A stretch of 64,000 bases of DNA. Origin: Oscarella lobularis (lineage: Eukaryota; Porifera; Homoscleromorpha; Homosclerophorida; Oscarellidae). The stretch lies in the NCBI RefSeq assembly GCF_947507565.1, contig NC_089175.1, positions 5,383,733-5,447,732 on the forward strand. The letters run 5' to 3'. How positions within the stretch are numbered: the first letter of the stretch is position 1; every line of letters begins with the position of its first letter. This document shows, in pieces, positions 9,609 through 21,894 of this stretch. The position numbers were made by a program, and so were the translations under genes. The notes below the pieces were generated by a model that worked only from the letters and a program-made list of their open reading frames with translations, ran no database searches and had not been told where the DNA came from.

Positions 9609-10477
9609 GTCTCCCGTATTTTGAACAAATGCAACCAGAAAGGTGACGTCACAGTAGATAGATAGTAACCCCGGATTGTGTACAAAGTTTTCAGGAACGA
9701 GTGCGTAGGTAGGCATACATAGGCTACTATTCAACACAACTGGCACATACAAATGAGCTTTATTAGTAACGTTATTAGTCGAGGGAACACAGTAAAGGAG
9801 CACGGTTTGTCGTGCTGCGAGCAGAGCTTGCAGCACGCAAACCCAACTGCAAGCTGATAACGTGCCCCTAAGACGATCATGGCCAGGAAGCTCTGTGCCA
9901 CCTTTACTCTACAGGTGAATCGCTCTTTTGATATATAAATGGAACACCCTAAATCTGTTGAGTAAAGGCATTGCCACTAGGTGTCCCATTCCCATTTTTA
10001 CAGAAGTATATATTTTCGGGCAGATAAATGTAAGCACGCCGTGTTAGGCAATGAGGCCCATGATGCACATACAGGGACTAATAGAGATTGGACACCGTGC
10101 TAAGGGCAGAGATATAAAAGTGCACATCTTCTAAGGGTGTTCGGGGATCACATGACGGCCAACAACGGGCCATCATTATCTAGTTGTAGAGCAGACCAGA
10201 TTATTCTAGAATCGGTGATTATAGTGTGGCTAGTAGAGCTAGTCTCTCTCCGACGATATGAAATCGCGGTACCAAAAAAGGTTTCATTCATTCATGGCTG
10301 TACGCACGTAAAAAAGGTGGTTACTTATCAGCGTTTGCCTTGCAGAAATACGAGTACGTGGGCTTTGTGACGTCAAACGCAAGTGTATGGTAGGCCTAAG
10401 AGAGCATGCGCACATCTACGCGGTAGTCAACCGACTAGACCAAGCCTCACACCAAGTAGCTAGCAAAGTAGCTAGCC
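9609..10477. other. Intergenic, no gene seen
   Basis: Upstream of the DDX60-like gene. I see no convincing exon or interferon-type response element here. Confidence 0.5.
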
Positions 10478-13400
10478 ATGGAGAGCCACTCCGAGGGCCA
10501 CTCCGAGTCGGAAGACGAACAATGGGAAGATGACGACTCGATTCGTAGCTCCATAAGTACTGCGAACGACGACAGCTCCTCTTCCAGCGACGAAACGCCG
10601 ACTCGCCCCACCTTCGACCTCATCTACCATCACCTCAACATTCGGTAGGTGACGCATCGACTTTTTCTGTCACATCGCCCTGTATTTGTCTCAGGTACGA
10701 AAACGTGTTGAGGGATTACGAAGAAGACCAAGTCGTCCTCGTCGACGGCGACTGCCTTCTATTAGAAGCGTTCACCGATCGCACGTTGGACTGGGACCAC
10801 GGAGGACAATATCTTCATCTGACATATCTCGTCGAAAAGACGCTGAACGGCTTCCGACGAAAGAACGCTCGGGTGCACGTCGTCTTCTTTCGACTCATGG
10901 AATCCGCGTGGTCGTCGTCGACGGGAGGCGACCTATCCTGCCTTCTCGCGCGCAAAGCCGTTATTCGACATCTAAAGCAGAGTACCGACCTTTCGATTGT
11001 TGATCGGTTCGAGAGCTTTATGAGCGAAGACTGGGAAGAGTTCGTTAGACGAGACCCGCCTTGTTTTGTCGTCACGTCGGATAAGCCGTTCGGTGACGTG
11101 TCGTCGTCGGAACGCGACTGGTGTCGTTTGCTCCTCGAAAATTTCAAACTTCCGCTCTCCGCGTTTCTTGTCGACTGCCAGCGCATGGAAGTCGACTGCG
11201 TGTTTTTGGCGGGGCTCCAGTTCAAAGTGAATCAGACGTACGCCTTCCGGTGCTGCTTTAGTCCGAGCATGAAAAAAGACATAGAAGAGGTGAGACTTTT
11301 TTGCGTCATCCTGCCCACGTCACGTGTGTGAAACAGGTGAGACAAACGTTGACGGAACCAACTCTGACGCACCTACGGTCTTTGCACTCTCGAGATCAGC
11401 AGGCAGAGGTTTCTTATAAATGTTTCTCCATTATTATTTGAAGGGGTTTTTTTTTTTTGAAACGGCAAGAGTCAAGCGGCGTTTGAGAAATTTTTCTCTG
11501 CAAACGTCAAGCGATTCATCGAGTCAGTAGGTAGCGATTTCCGATTGATTCTTTTTGGAATTGCATCCGCGTACATTCTTCACGTAAACTTCAGCGAGAA
11601 ATGAGACGAATTACTGAAGCTTGTGTCTGTATAGACCACGCCCGAGCAGATCAGTCTAGTCCAACTCTTCATCTTGCACGCTGGTCTCATAGATCTTCTC
11701 CCATTGCGAGATCGATGCCAAGTGCTTAGACGCGGATTTGATCAAAGTTCGGACATTAGGAAAGAAACGGCTCAATTTCTTGAAAAAGTGACGTCTCTAC
11801 TGCATTGCTCTGATGTTGTACACTTCAGTTTCGTTTTAGATGATAGAGCTTATTTGCTTTGGCGAGGGCCACGTCACAGCGCTAAAAATGGATTTTCCTA
11901 AATCCCGGAAGCAGTTTGCTGACTTGATGGACGGGAGGCTTTTCTGCCAATTGGTCTGGCGCTTTAGAACGTCTCCAGTGTTGATATCAGATGCAATATC
12001 ACGCGTTTTTCAAGGTTGCTTGTGTCTCACCTTTGTCTGGTGCATTCTCACTAACACGCATTGAATCTATAGGCTCTGATTTGGCCTTGACATCGAAGCG
12101 CCTCTTGGCCTTGTGGGACGTCGTGTGCGCAGTGTCCTCGTCCCAAGGCCTTGATCTTCCTCTTTGGCCTCTCGTCTCATCGTCGAAGAACGACTGCACA
12201 GGCATTTCGATGAGTGAGCCCAGACACAGCATCTCCCCACGTTCAGGTACCAACTAGCCAGTAGATGCATGCATACATAGACGTGCACTGCATAGAATTT
12301 TTGTTGCACGAAATCAGCTTTATGTCATATGACATTTACGTTGGAGAAATGAAGCGGACTCTGAACTACGGAAGAGACGACTGTTTCACACAAAGCGACG
12401 TCAGGTGGAGGAGTACTTTTGTTGATGGTCATGCGCAAGCCTCTCAATTAAACCGTTTAGTCCCATAGCTCAAGACGACTCCTCGGAGGAAACCAAGGGT
12501 CTCTATCGTCCAGAATTTCACTGGCATTCTGGAAAAGTCATACAAGGCGGTATACGCGTGCACGAGACATAGGATATGTCTAGAGTACGGAAACGGTTAT
12601 TGATTAGGAATGGGAGCGCTTCCGACTTTCTTAAAGAAAACGACCTATTCTCAAGATCAAACGAAGTACAAACGGTTTTTGCAGGATTATTCTACGTCGT
12701 TAGTGGGAGGAGCAATTCTGAACGCGGATCCTCTCTTGTACAGAGACCAAAGCAAGCAAAGCGTCAAGCCTGTTGTATGCAACTGCAGTGTTTTATTTTT
12801 ACATCACTAAAAGTATTTACCTTCTGTATATAGAAACAATCTGCTAAAATCAGAAAAATCATAGCGGAAAATGAAGAAAGAAAGAAAAGTATTCTATGAT
12901 TTACTTTTGTTTCTTTAGTAAACAACAACTTATTCTTTGCCTTGAAGAAGAGAAAGTTGATCGTGAACTGGAAAAATTTGACACGCTTTTCGGAAGACGG
13001 TCGTCGTCTTCTGCAAAAGGACAACTGAGCGAACTCGATGCTTTCATAAAAAAGACACATCCGGACGTTCAATTTAAAGCGAGAGAAAGAAAATTTGATT
13101 TATGTCGAAGAGAACTAGGTAAGGTGTTTTGTCTTCGCGCGCGTTCATTAGTGACTGGCAATAATTTTATATAAAGAAAGCTGTCTTTCTTCGAATGAAC
13201 AGCGTATTTTTTGGAAAGTTCGTCTTTTAATGGCAATTCATTCTCTCGTGGATGAGCATCGCTTAATCATTGATAAGAAGTTAAGGCGAAGCATCGTAAA
13301 GGAGCTAAAGCAACTCGGATTTCCATCCAATGCTGCTATGATCGAAAAAGAACTAGCAGATAAACAATCAGTTCTCAAAGTTTGTCGATTGTATTTATCT

Positions 13401-16400
13401 TAAGACTGTGGCTCTTTGGACAAAAGAACCGCTTCTTATTACAGTTATTTATTTATTTAGGAGAGCAATGAAGAGGTGTCTGCTGATGAAGGCTACTTTC
13501 GATTTCAGCTTTTGAACATGGGCCATCTGATGCAAAGTGAAGCGAAACTTCTGCCTGATCCTAGAGTCAAAGAGTTCATACCAGATAATTGGCAGGTATG
13601 CGGTCGTTCCGTGGAAATTTAATTTTTAGCTGTACACGTACGTGTTTTGTGTGTAGAGAGAAGTCATGGATGTTGTCGACAAGAACGAATCGGTGATCGT
13701 TTCGGCTCCGACGTCATCTGGAAAAACTTTCATATCCTTCTACTGCATGGAGAAGGTCACTCGATCATGTTTCTTTCGTTGCAGATGTGATGCTTCGCTG
13801 CATGTATACAGGTCCTTCGTTCTGGTCCCGATGGCATTCTTGTTTACGTTTCGCCGACGAAAGCTCTCGTGAATCAAGTGGCAGCAACCATTTACGCTCA
13901 ATTCGCTCACAGGAAAACAGACCTGCCCACGGGAAGAACCCTTTGCGGGGTCTTCACTCGAGACTATCGCTTGCAGCCGTATAATTGTCAGGTATGGAAA
14001 CTGGTATTGTTCTGCGTGTGCGTATTTGTTTATATTTAGATACTTGTTACTGTTCCTGAGGTATTCGACATCTTCCTGCTTTCCACGAGTTCTCAAAAAT
14101 GGGTCCGTAACTTAAAATACGTCATCTTCGACGAGGTATAATTGAATCGACTCGTGGCTGCATTGAAATGGCTTGGCACTTGGCAGATTCACTGTTTGAG
14201 CCAAGAGGGTCGCGGTAAGGTTTGGGAGCGTCTGCTCTTGCTTGTTCCCTGTCCTTTTCTTGCACTATCCGCGACCATCGGCAATCCGGAAGGATTTCAG
14301 CGGTCAGCTCTTTTCTGATTTGTTAATTCATGCAATCGATACATTTTCATGATCTTAAGATGGATTCAAATTGTTCAGCGTGCGAAAAGAGGCGTGTCGT
14401 CTAGAGTTCGTCTTGGTTAGGAATTTCGCGTATTTGATGCACACAAAGCGCAAGTGACATTCTCCTCCTTTCTGTGACAGTGATTCACAAAGCGTCCGAT
14501 CGATACTCGTACTTGCAGAAGCATATTGCTGTGCCGGAGAAGAGCAAGTCGTTCTCCACCGACCTAATTCCGATTCATCCGGCATCGGGTGTTGCCTTTG
14601 GCCGAGTATGCATGCGACGGCATGCATGTGCCCAGAATTGACTCCTAAGAGTCTTTCACGCTTTTTTTGTTTTTTCAGATAGTTCAGTCCGGTTTTCCCG
14701 AAGATTACACGATGTCAACTGCCGAGTCACTGCGTCTTTACGACGAATTGCGAAAATTGTTTCCCGACAATCCTTCTCTCGCGGTGTGATGCGCGTGCAT
14801 GTCGCTCGTGAATCGCTTTTTAACCAATGCGTATAGGCAAACGATCCTGAATTGTTCTTTCGCGGTGAACAAATCGTTCGTCGAAGTGGTGCCAAGAAAT
14901 TCGAGGAAGAACTGAAACACTTCGTCGAAGAGATGTCAAGACTGTCGCCTGAGAGGGAAAAGGTGCATGATATCATGCCTTTGCATGCATGCCAGCCATG
15001 CATTTATTGTTGTTTGCCTATGTGTACACAGATTCAGGAGCTATTGCACTCCTTGCATCCTTCTAGCGAGCAGCGCGAAGCAGCGGAGGAAAATTGCTCA
15101 TTCCAAGTTCTCGATGACAATATTAGCAAGCTACTTATGAAGCTGAACGAAGAAGACAAGCTTCCTGTTATTGTTTTCTGGTACTCCAGCGCGCGTTGCG
15201 TATATAGTCATGCATGCAACGACGCGTTTCGTTTCAGCCTCGACAGGGTCGGTTGCGAGATTTAATTTAGTGGAAACGATTGTCGACTACTTGTCTTTCA
15301 TGGAAGAAATGTCAGAACCAGCTGGCGCAAGATCGCTCAAAGCAGAAAATCGACGCCGCAAGGAGGAGAAAAAGAAGCGAAAGAGAGAAGAAAAGCAGAA
15401 GTGCACTAAACCTATTTTTCTGCATGCATGCTATACTGTAATATACGTTTCTGTCATACAGTCGTCTCCTTCGAGGCAAGAAGAAGAGAGAGGAACGCGA
15501 CGATCCCGACGAATCGGCTTCAAGTTCTACGCCGGATGCCTTAGATGAATACGATCCGCGCCGGTGCAAAAAGGAGTTCTCCTTTTTCAATTGGACGAAA
15601 GCGTTTACCTCAAGGGTACAGGCAGGCGTACGCTTTGAATCGTATTTTACTTCATTTCGTTGTTTTTTTGGGCATGCGTGAATAAGGATTTTGCTAATCT
15701 TCAGAGAAAATATTTGCGCTACTCTCGGAACACGTGGTTCAAAGAGGCGATACAGCGAGGCGTCGGTTGTCATCACGCCGGAATGGCTACAAAAGAAAGG
15801 CAATTGACGGAAAAGCTTTTCCGCGAAGGCGCAATCAAAGTAAAGCGATTCCTTTTGTACAATCCGTGGTAAAGAGATGCAGTGCAGGTTGTGGTAGCGA
15901 CCAGCACTCTAGCTCTCGGCGTTCACATGCCATGTAGAACTGTAGTGTTTGCTGGCGACTCGCCTTTTCTCGACAGCCTCGGCTTTCGTCAGGTGAGAAA
16001 AAGGGTGCGAGAGCCTGCATGTTTGATAATTGAGAGTTTTCGTGGCAGATGAGCGGTCGAGCCGGTCGTCGCGGGTTTGATTCTATTGGCAATATCGTTT
16101 TCTTCGGAGTACCTTGGAAGAAGATCTGTCAGCTAATGACGACGGGAGTTCCGTCTTTGCGCAGCAGTGGGACGCTCGATTTTAACACCATTCTTCGCCT
16201 GGTAACTTTTGAAATGCTATCGCCTTTTTCTGAGGAAGACCAAGAAAAGGTGCTCGCCTCTTGGTATATTGAGGATTTGTTACGCAACTGCTGGCGGATA
16301 GGGGCTATCTTTTCTAAGAAACGCAATGGCCGTTCACGAGACTCCAGAGCTAAAGATGCTTCAAAAGCACTTTTATGTTCTGGCTATCGAATATCTCAGA

Positions 16401-17822
16401 ACAAAGGTACATATGGCAATGATACCATGCTTTGATTAATCTATACATGTAACACTTGCAGAGCTTTCTTAGTCCTTTGGGAGAACCAATACATCTGGCA
16501 GGACTTGTAATACATTTGAACTACGTTGACCCCCAGAATTTCTTGGCTGTAAGTTTTCTCGAGATGGGTCTCTTTAGTGATATTATTGAAGCAGACGGCC
16601 ACAGTAAGCGTAAACGTAAGTTACTTTTTTCTTTAATTAAAATTTAAGTAGATGAAAAACTCTCCGAAGCAACCCTACGACGCTTGGTGCACGTTCTGGC
16701 TTATCTGTTTGTTCATGCATCCGCCAAAGAGTGCCACGACCGCCACAACCACGGAAAAAAAGGATCTCCATGTGAAGTAAGTTGAGATGTCTATTTGTTG
16801 CGCTGTATTGATGCATGGACGTAGATCATCCTGCCGCCGCCTGACGACAATATTCAGGATTTTATTGACAGACACAACGACGAAGTGATTGAAATTTCGA
16901 CACGCTATATTGCGTCCGTTGCGCCCTCTGAAGAAGGCAAAGCCGAGCTTTCTCTATCGAAGATAGGTTTACTCACTTTCTAATTATATGTATGCGTCAA
17001 TAATACTCGGCGGTTGCACGTAGAATTTGGCTTTGACTCCAAGGAAGCAAATTCTGAATGGAATGGGCTTTTGTCTCATTTTCGTAGCGACACAGAGCAC
17101 TGTCAGGTACAGTGAGACAATTGTAATATACTTTACACAGTTGTATGTCTTCGTAGTTTCTATATCTTTTGATCGTTTTTTTTGTAGATCCGGCTACCTT
17201 TCTATTCTCTATCTGGTGACCGTGGAAAATGCGGTGCTGACAATTTGCATTACGTCAAAGAGTTTTTTGGCGTGAGGATTTTCGCGCATTGTCTCTCCAA
17301 CAACATTTAAATTTTGTGCTTTGTTGCAGGTTATGTCAGACAACTTGCCTCTTCTTGAAACGATTCCCGCTGTGCCTTACAGTTCTTACGTGCTTGATTT
17401 TTTTAAGAACGAACAAGCTAGAGCGCTAGAAGAATGGAGCGGGTTAGCTTACGTTAGCGTCTTATAACGTACCGGTATCAAAAACGCTGTGCTCTATATA
17501 GATTGACGTCTGGTGATCTTTTCAGAGGGCTCCAGGATTTCTATTATTGCACAAGGGCGATGAGGTTTGTTTCAAGACATCTCTGACACAGCGTTTAGCT
17601 TTGTCTTTTGTATAGCGTTGCACTTGGCAAGCTTGAAGGGCATGACTGCAGCAAGTTGTTTCCGGCCTTTGATCAACTTGCTAACGCCTTTGGCAGTAAG
17701 TTTTCAAAAGCCTATAAGTTCCAACTGTAGAGAAGCCTAACTTGTTTGTGTGAGCTTTTTGAGGTTCTATTGAAGAAAAGCTGCCACGTATTGTTGTAGT
17801 AGTGTATTTCAGGTTAAACTAG
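10478..17822 (+). CDS. DDX60: DDX60-like SKI2-family DExH-box helicase
   Basis: About 30 short exons. The first is acidic ([17 protein letters not shown]); exon 2 (10695-11289) starts [12 protein letters not shown]. Exons 12-25 carry the helicase core: IPDNWQ, motif [10 protein letters not shown] (about 13.7 kb), [11 protein letters not shown], motif II VIFDEIHCL, motif [26 protein letters not shown] (motif IV region), [24 protein letters not shown], and motif [15 protein letters not shown]. This arrangement and the DEIH box match DDX60/DDX60L, cytoplasmic helicases linked to antiviral RNA sensing and translation control in vertebrates. The C-terminal half, including [13 protein letters not shown], also fits. 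Most introns are 45-60 nt; one is 33 nt. The frame is lost once: after DRVGCE near 15262 an in-frame TAA appears, and homology resumes one base off at [11 protein letters not shown]. That is either an assembly indel or an inactivating mutation. A fragment of exons 2-3 is duplicated at 3558. Confidence 0.88.
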
Positions 17823-18252
17823 TGGTAGGCAGAACTGAATGAAAAAATAATCCTAAAACAAAGCACTTGCGGAGGTGAAAATTGCTTTGGCTGCACCTCA
17901 CCCTTCGTCGTTGCCAAAGCAGCGAAAGCATCGCGTTCTCTTTTAGCCTCGCTGGCCAGCTCCTCCCCGTCCCTTAACCACTCTCCTAAAGCAAAAAAGA
18001 AATTACAAATCTGTTCACCGTGCGTACCCATCAATTCTCGCGCATTTCCAGGACGTTTTTTAGTCTTGTTAGTAAGTACAATATCAAGTTGACAACTAAC
18101 AGACACAACACATTGTACAAGAGGCTAACGTCTAACAGTCTTGAAACAGTTTGACTGTTCGGAAAACGAAGATAACAACAGCACAACACATAATCGAAAC
18201 ACTACAGGTCAAAAATGGGTTCATGGCAACTACCTTTTTTTCTCTTTGCATG

Positions 18253-18834
18253 TTACGGTCTATCACCTTTGTACTCAATCGCAATAGTCAACGAGCAATC
18301 AGATACGGTGCTTTGATTGCCAGTTACCATGAACTGACGATTATCCCCCAGAAGAATTGTAGCTGGGTGGCCTGTAGCTATGAAGGACGACAATCGGAGT
18401 TGGTCGTATCTTTGCTTTGTAGCCTGCACGTGACCCTTCACTACGCTTACGTTCCACCAATTGTCTCCTTTGAAAGCGACTTTGAAAGCGACGTCCAATG
18501 TATACTTTTCGTTGGCAATGAAAAACTTGTAGCTTATCAGATAGGCAACCCCATAAAGCCCATAGTTCTTTTCCCCTCCGAAAGCGATTCCCTTGTTCGG
18601 CATAATAGTCGTGGTACTTGGATTTCCATCAATGAACGCAGACCTTCCCCCGCCCCAATGACGACCGAAATATTCAAAAGTAAATGGCGTTTTATTCAGC
18701 AGAGCAACTGCTATTTTTAATCCGCCACTCAAGTGGTCTAAGATTGCTAGCTGTTTGCATTGTATTTCACTTTCAGGAGAGTCCGCCGGGAAGGGCTCCT
18801 GCGTGGGCCCTAAAGACGACTCTGAGTTTCCCAT
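18253..18834 (-). CDS. Actinoporin-like protein, copy A
   Basis: A 193-residue frame similar to the sea-anemone actinoporin fold: an amphipathic N-terminal helix region (LKIAVALLNKTPFTFEYFG), a central GLYGVAYLISYKF, the ANEKYTLDVAFKVAFKG strand pair, and the NWWNVSVVKG signature ahead of RYDQL. Actinoporins are pore-forming proteins that bind sphingomyelin membranes. No signal peptide is visible; the frame begins MGNSESS, a good N-myristoylation context. An acceptor-like tctcttttgtag lies just before GTTGATATG, so an upstream exon may alter the N-terminus. The tail ends in EYKGDRP; a possible extra 3' exon (17984-17908, EWLRDGEELASEA) has fitting splice phase. Copy B at 32369 is almost identical. 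Toxic activity is not shown by sequence alone. Confidence 0.75.
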   Translation of the reverse strand: MGNSESSLGPTQEPFPADSPESEIQCKQLAILDHLSGGLKIAVALLNKTPFTFEYFGRHWGGGRSAFIDGNPSTTTIMPNKGIAFGGEKNYGLYGVAYLISYKFFIANEKYTLDVAFKVAFKGDNWWNVSVVKGHVQATKQRYDQLRLSSFIATGHPATILLGDNRQFMVTGNQSTVSDCSLTIAIEYKGDRP

Positions 18835-19320
18835 ATCAACCTACAAAAGAGAAAAATGCCCCTAGCGGGCTGTCATTCAAAAAGTATTAGCAGAAAGTAC
18901 GACTGAGATAATTAGCAAAAAATTGATTGCCTTTGAAGTAGAATCTCGTAAAGAAATGCTAGTGCATGTAAGTTTAACGTTGACCACGCCTATATTTAAC
19001 GCAGATGCTTTTGAAGATGTCAGTTGCACTTTGACGTCTTTAGCCTAGAGTTATGAAAAGACACAAAGATACCTGAGGTTAATTGAAAACCAGCGCATTC
19101 TGGCGGCTCTTCGGCGAACCCGAGGAAAGAAAATATCACATTTACGAGCTGGTACTACTAGTAGTGTTCGTGCGCGTTTGAAGTATCTCTACACAGCAGT
19201 AGGGAAGATTTTTTTCTGCCACTCAGATACGCAACGTTCAATTAATATACGTACAAGGCAAAAAAAGGATCACAATGTTAGCTTTGATCTAAGCCCTAAG
19301 CCAATTGGGTTATCAGTTAA

Positions 19321-20925
19321 TTAATTAACTTTCCACGCACCAAAACAAGAATGGTCGGGGTTCAAAAAATATTGCATGCTTCCAAAGTCCGCCCTCACAG
19401 ACAATTTACTGCCCTTTTTCACATTCCAAAGCATTCCAAGATAGTGAGATACGTAGGGGATGTTTTCATAATGATGGTAAGAAAAACCAATACGAAGCGA
19501 ATCGACATAAATGGCAGGACCGCGTCCGCCATTTACTGTCTCTCTCGCAGATACAAAATTGAAGTAAATAAAATGAATTCCAGATTCAGGCACGGTGATG
19601 TAACCATTGCTATACGTCATTCCGCCTTGAAGAACGGATGGACGGGAACCTGACGTACTAGTTGACCAGTGAGTAATTACCTGACCTGACAGAGATTTAA
19701 TTGCCTTACAGCTTTAAAATGATTGTATTTCTTACCCTCGGAATAGGTTTCCTGGCCACTATCACCAACAAGGTATGCAATAGGCTTCAATCCAAGTGAA
19801 GACTTGAGATCTGTTACAATCTACATATGGATGAGCTAAAATTAGCTGCATATTCTTGTCAGTTCATACCTGTTCTTTCAACCTTTTCAAAACATCTTCA
19901 TCAACCTAGATAATGGGACAGCTAGAAGAAATCAAGCATTTAGTCAAGGTCATTTACGTCAGGTCCTGGTATTCCTTGAAGTCCCCGCTCTCCTTTGTGG
20001 CCAGTAAATCCCTGCTCTCCCTATTTAATTATTTAAAACAATGTCTTTAATTATATTAATGAAACACGCCTTATCTCCTTTAGGTCCTTTTGGTCCTGCT
20101 TGTCCTGTGTGACCCGGTGGACCCTACATTTACATGACAAAAGTAAGTGCAAAGAGCACGTTTGACGTATTACAGGAATTCCGTCAATTCCTCCTCTTCC
20201 TCTTGGCCCTGTGGGTCCATTTTCTCCCTAGTTGATGTAGTTATCACGTACACAGGAAGAGTAGAGAACAGTACTTTAATTCCTTGTATTCCTTTTTGTC
20301 CTTTTGGGCCCTGTATACCTGTTTCACCCTTAAATTATATTAACTTTAGAATGGGATACCGAGCACGACAAAATTGTACTTGTATTCCAGTATTTCCACG
20401 AGGTCCTTGTGGTCCGGTTGCACCTTGTCTACCTTGGGACCCAGGAGGTCCAACAACACCAGCGGGACCCTACTCAAATTTATTCCTTGATTTTGGGATG
20501 AAGAAGTGTATGTAACCTGTTTTCCCGGAAGGCCTTGCGATCCTTTAGCACCTTGGTCACCCTGTGTAATTGTACGTAGTTTATAACGATCACTTAAAAA
20601 AAAGAGTGCCTGTAATACTTTGTCTCCGTTTCTTCCCGCGTTTCCCTGTGTTCCTCTTTCTCCTTTATGACCCTAGACGCAAGAGTTTCACAATTTAGAG
20701 GACATGTACATGTACTGTATGTACCCTGATGCCTGGCGATCCCGAGTGACCCGGAAGTCCCTGGTGGCACGATATATTAACAAGTTGTCATCGCGGATCC
20801 GTATGAAGGCGTACTCTGTCGCCTTTTTGGACAGGACAGTTAGAGCTGCTATCCTCGTTTTGACATGAGGGCGGAACGAGGCAAAGCAAGATGAAGACGA
20901 TTGAGCTCCAGTGAATTCCTTTCAT
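19321..20925 (-). CDS. Secreted collagen-like protein with C-terminal TNF/C1q-type domain
   Basis: A signal peptide (MKGIHWSSIVFILLCLV) is followed by at least eight short exons, each starting with Gly and encoding uninterrupted Gly-X-Y triplets (GLPGHSGSPGIR, GDQGAKGSQGLPGKQ, GPKGQKGIQGIK and others). A short coiled region (VDEDVLKRLKEQ) then leads to a jelly-roll domain: KPIAYLVGDSGQ, ITHW, GYITVPESGIHFIYFNF, SHYLGMLWNVKKGSKLSV, and the C-terminal CFGAWKV. The ending resembles the TNF superfamily FGAFKV strand and the collagen stalk recalls ectodysplasin or C1q/adiponectin proteins, so either label is possible. Expected to trimerise outside the cell as a ligand or recognition molecule. One intron appears to be GC-AG (gataag|gcgtgt). 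Confidence 0.8.
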
Positions 20926-21894
20926 TACGTCTTCAGCGTTTCGACTGACTTCGAGTAGAGATGTGGAGCAGATTTATAGCGGAGTACATGACATCATGGC
21001 TTGTCTGTAAACCCTTTTATGGTATTCTGAGTGAAACAATGAAGATCAGCACGGGACCAAATAAGGTAAAGCTCGTACGACGCGTACGTAGACGCTCCCG
21101 ACGCTGTTTATTTTACCGTGTATGGTCGCATTAGTTCACAAAGAGTCTGAACGGTCTGAACGGTGTACTTTGCCCATCTCCTATCTCTGCTTTGCCAGTG
21201 TACATGCCCGAATTCTTAGCGCGCGCTAAAAACTTTTTGTACGTTAGCGAAAATCGACTAGAACTAGAGAATGATGGCCCGGTGTTCACCGTGTTGCCAT
21301 CATGCAGAGCCTCCCACCGCTTACCGTACGCGAGTGCATACCATAGTGTGACGTCATAATTTTTTATGTTGTCACATATTCACGTGGTCATTACAGCCGT
21401 TAGCTACTACAGCTCAGTCCTGCCTACATACTGTAAATACTTACATGATTTCAATGTTTTCCTAATTAGGCGCTTTTCTGACGTACAGTATTTGATAATG
21501 TGCTCAGAATGTGCTCTGTATTTGAGGAGGACCTAAGCATGTGTACGGGTCATATTTCCTGTTACCCGTACACGCGTACATACCCACATGCTGTACATGA
21601 GTGGATACTTTTGATTGTGACGTCAGAGAGTGACAATCAAAACTGTCGTTTCGGTTTCTCAGCGCATTTATAACACGGAAAATAGCACAGATCAATTAGA
21701 AACAAAGGTTTCTAAGCGTTTTTTCCGTTTATGAAAGAAAAAACGCTTTATTAGCGCCGTAAATCGCCGTAAATCGCCTTTTTCGGGTCACCGTTTTGGG
21801 CCCTATGTCGCGCATGCGCTGTACGAAAAAATGGGTTTTTAAGTGACATCACAATACGGAGCGGACGCACAGACAGACTGACAGACACTTCTAT
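20926..21894. other. Intergenic, with hairpin at 21714-21748
   Basis: No gene visible. The hairpin has 12-bp arms aagcgttttttc / gaaaaaacgctt. Several tgacgtca words occur, as in other non-coding parts of the window. Confidence 0.5.

Noticed and set aside
12894-12950. Apparent frame conflict in DDX60 around the 30-nt candidate intron.
   Set aside because: Using the later acceptor cttgaag|AAGAG gives a 57-nt intron and continuous frame.
16254-16310. Apparent frame break in DDX60 after EEDQEK.
   Set aside because: A 57-nt intron gtgctc...ggatag restores frame into [12 protein letters not shown].
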